The position numbers and the translations under genes are program-made. Below, in pieces: positions 31,489 to 32,689 of a stretch of 32,689 bases of DNA. The stretch spans positions 1 through 32,689 of the forward strand of contig JAIBEY010000025.1 of assembly GCA_019459525.1 (NCBI GenBank). Direction: 5' to 3'. The notes under the pieces are model-generated. The model saw nothing but the letters and a program-made list of their open reading frames with translations, had not been told where the DNA came from and made no database searches. Within the stretch, counting starts at the first letter, position 1, and the number at the start of each line of letters is the position of its first letter. This stretch comes from Prolixibacteraceae bacterium (lineage in GTDB: Bacteria > Bacteroidota > Bacteroidia > Bacteroidales > Prolixibacteraceae).

Positions 31489-32196
31489 TTACAAAAATTT
31501 CTTCAAAGCAAGCGTCAGTTCTTCGTAGCTGATGGTTCCGTTGTGGCTCCATACTTTTTTGCCGTCTTTAAAAATCAGGAATCCGGGTACCGACTGCACC
31601 TGGTAAGCTGCCGTAATTTCCTTGTTGGCTTCCACATCCACTTTTTCGACCCGGGCTTTACCTTTAAAATTAGCCGATACCTTGTCGATAACCGGACTCA
31701 TTTCCTTGCAGGGAGCGCACCACACCGCATGAAAATCGACCAGCACCACTTTGTTGTCTTTGAGCAACTTGCCGAAACTCTGCCCCGTGTAAGTGGTGGC
31801 ATTGCTGGCAACCGTCTGGCTGCTTTGTTCAAGGGCATAACCACGTTGGTTCCAGTCCATAATTCCCTGTTGGAGGTTAACAATTTTCTTAAATCCGTTT
31901 TTGCTCATGTAGTTGGCCGCGGCATAACTGCGGCTTCCGGTGAGGCAGTAAATCAGAATGGTTTTATCTTTTTGCAGCAAATTAATTTTCGAAACAAAAG
32001 CAGGGTCGGCAATATTTATGGCGATAGAACCGGCAATGTGTCCCCTCGAATATTCCTGAGGTGTGCGCACATCGAGCAAAATGGCATCGCCTTTGGTTAT
32101 TAGTTCTTTAAACTTAACGGCATCCACGTGCTGCGGAATTTGCGCATGTACTAAAACACCAGCAAAAAGGAAAAGAGTTAAAATTATTGGCTTCAT
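31489..32196 (-). CDS. secreted rhodanese-thioredoxin fusion protein (235 aa)
   Basis: A signal peptide (MKPIILTLFLFAGVLVHAQ) is followed by a rhodanese domain (about 20-118; LLDVRTPQEYSRGHIAGS, active Cys84 in IYCLTGSRS) and a thioredoxin domain (about 135-235; W158-C-A-P-C162, then VQSVPGFLIF with the cis-Pro). It should act in the periplasm in sulphur transfer coupled to thiol-disulphide exchange. Both active sites are intact. A single-gene unit convergent with the nuclease-helicase operon. Confidence 0.92.
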   Translation of the reverse strand: MKPIILTLFLFAGVLVHAQIPQHVDAVKFKELITKGDAILLDVRTPQEYSRGHIAGSIAINIADPAFVSKINLLQKDKTILIYCLTGSRSYAAANYMSKNGFKKIVNLQQGIMDWNQRGYALEQSSQTVASNATTYTGQSFGKLLKDNKVVLVDFHAVWCAPCKEMSPVIDKVSANFKGKARVEKVDVEANKEITAAYQVQSVPGFLIFKDGKKVWSHNGTISYEELTLALKKFL

Positions 32197-32332
32197 ATTT
32201 ATAAATCTATATATGTTACTATGAAGGTGCGAAGATAAAAAAAGTTCAATTCATCAGGCACAAAATAGCAACGACTATTAATTTCCGTTGAAAATGGCTG
32301 GGCTTGTTTAGTGCGGTATAGGGTATTCTGGT

Positions 32333-32480
32333 ATGGTCACGACATGTCGTGACCGTACGGAGGCGATTTGGATTAGCAACATTGCGGTTGCCGTAGATGA
32401 AGTATGGTCACGATACATCGTGACTACCAAGCCACCAACCCTGCCTCCTGCTTGAAGCAAAGCTTTATTTGCAATTTGTG
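32333..32480. repeat. palindrome-bearing repeat, copy 1
   Basis: A 148-bp unit repeated at 32542-32689 (offset 209). It contains GGTCACGACATGTCGTGACC, a perfect 20-bp palindrome, then CGTACGGAG, GGATTAGCAACA and GCGGTTGCCGTAGATGAAG, then a second near-palindrome GGTCACGATACATCGTGAC. It has no ORF. The gap 32197-32332 has nothing that I can support. Confidence 0.85.
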
Positions 32481-32541
32481 TGGTTTCCTTGCAAATTTTC
32501 AATGGTGAGAGCATGTTTGGTGTCAGGGATTCAATTTAAGC

Positions 32542-32689
32542 ATGGTCACGACATGTCGTGACCGTACGGAGTCGATCTGGATTAGCAACACTGCGGTTGC
32601 CGTAGATGAAGTATGGTCACGATACATCGTGACCAACAAACTACTAACCCCGCCACCTGTTTGAAGCAAAGCTTTATATTCAAATTTGT
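32542..32689. repeat. palindrome-bearing repeat, copy 2 (cut by window edge)
   Basis: The second copy of the unit at 32333, with a few substitutions (GAGTCGATC against GAGGCGATT). It reaches the right edge of the window, so more copies may follow. Confidence 0.85.

Overview
The window looks like a chromosomal segment of a Bacteroidota bacterium, possibly Marinilabiliales or Prolixibacteraceae (a low-confidence guess). The evidence is TTTG-N19/20-TAnnTTTG promoters, A-rich start regions without strong Shine-Dalgarno sites, a SusD remnant, GH29/GH3/DUF1080 carbohydrate genes, a Bacteroidota-like Rnf operon and many REP-type palindromes.

Bases 1-12535 form what I read as an integron-like system. 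Ten copies of a 122-124 bp imperfect palindrome (attC-like) separate AT-rich gene cassettes, nearly all with genes on the minus strand. For all ten complete cassettes, the 9-10 bases at the cassette start are the exact reverse complement of the outer arm of that cassette's own palindrome, while the two arms of one palindrome in the array usually do not match. This is the core-site/inverse-core-site rule of integron cassettes. The array ends at an attI-like GTT core (10651-10659), next to a 579-aa tyrosine recombinase (10796-12535) that lacks the IntI-specific insertion and has about 260 extra N-terminal residues made of three repeat units. A good Bacteroidota promoter (10753-10783) lies between recombinase and attI and points into the array. 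Cargo includes a TIR-like NAD/nucleotide-binding protein, a zinc-ribbon plus HEPN pair, an S41 lipoprotein protease, small membrane proteins, unknown proteins and cassettes with no convincing gene. The array continues beyond the left edge.

Bases 12600-19140 are a carbohydrate region: DUF1080 protein, a 3' remnant of a susD gene, GH29 fucosidase, a large GH3 enzyme with a PA14 insert, and a Spy-like periplasmic protein. The GH3 and Spy-like genes are each preceded by a tiny ORF (31 and 30 codons) encoding related peptides (MKRAC... T-C-x-F-H-x3-KKQII), whose TGA overlaps the ATG of the next gene. These look like a paralogous leader-peptide family.

Bases 19450-26210 hold a nucleoside-recognition (Gate) membrane protein and the operon rseC-like/rnfB-C-D-G-E-A for a Na+ or H+-coupled ferredoxin:NAD+ oxidoreductase, with a REP palindrome inserted between rnfC and rnfD. 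Then come a C1 cysteine peptidase, a Nudix hydrolase, a REP-rich spacer, an AT-rich two-gene unit (PD-(D/E)XK nuclease-DUF2075 helicase plus XRE regulator) that may be a defence locus, a secreted rhodanese-thioredoxin fusion, and two copies of a 148-bp palindrome-bearing repeat at the right edge.
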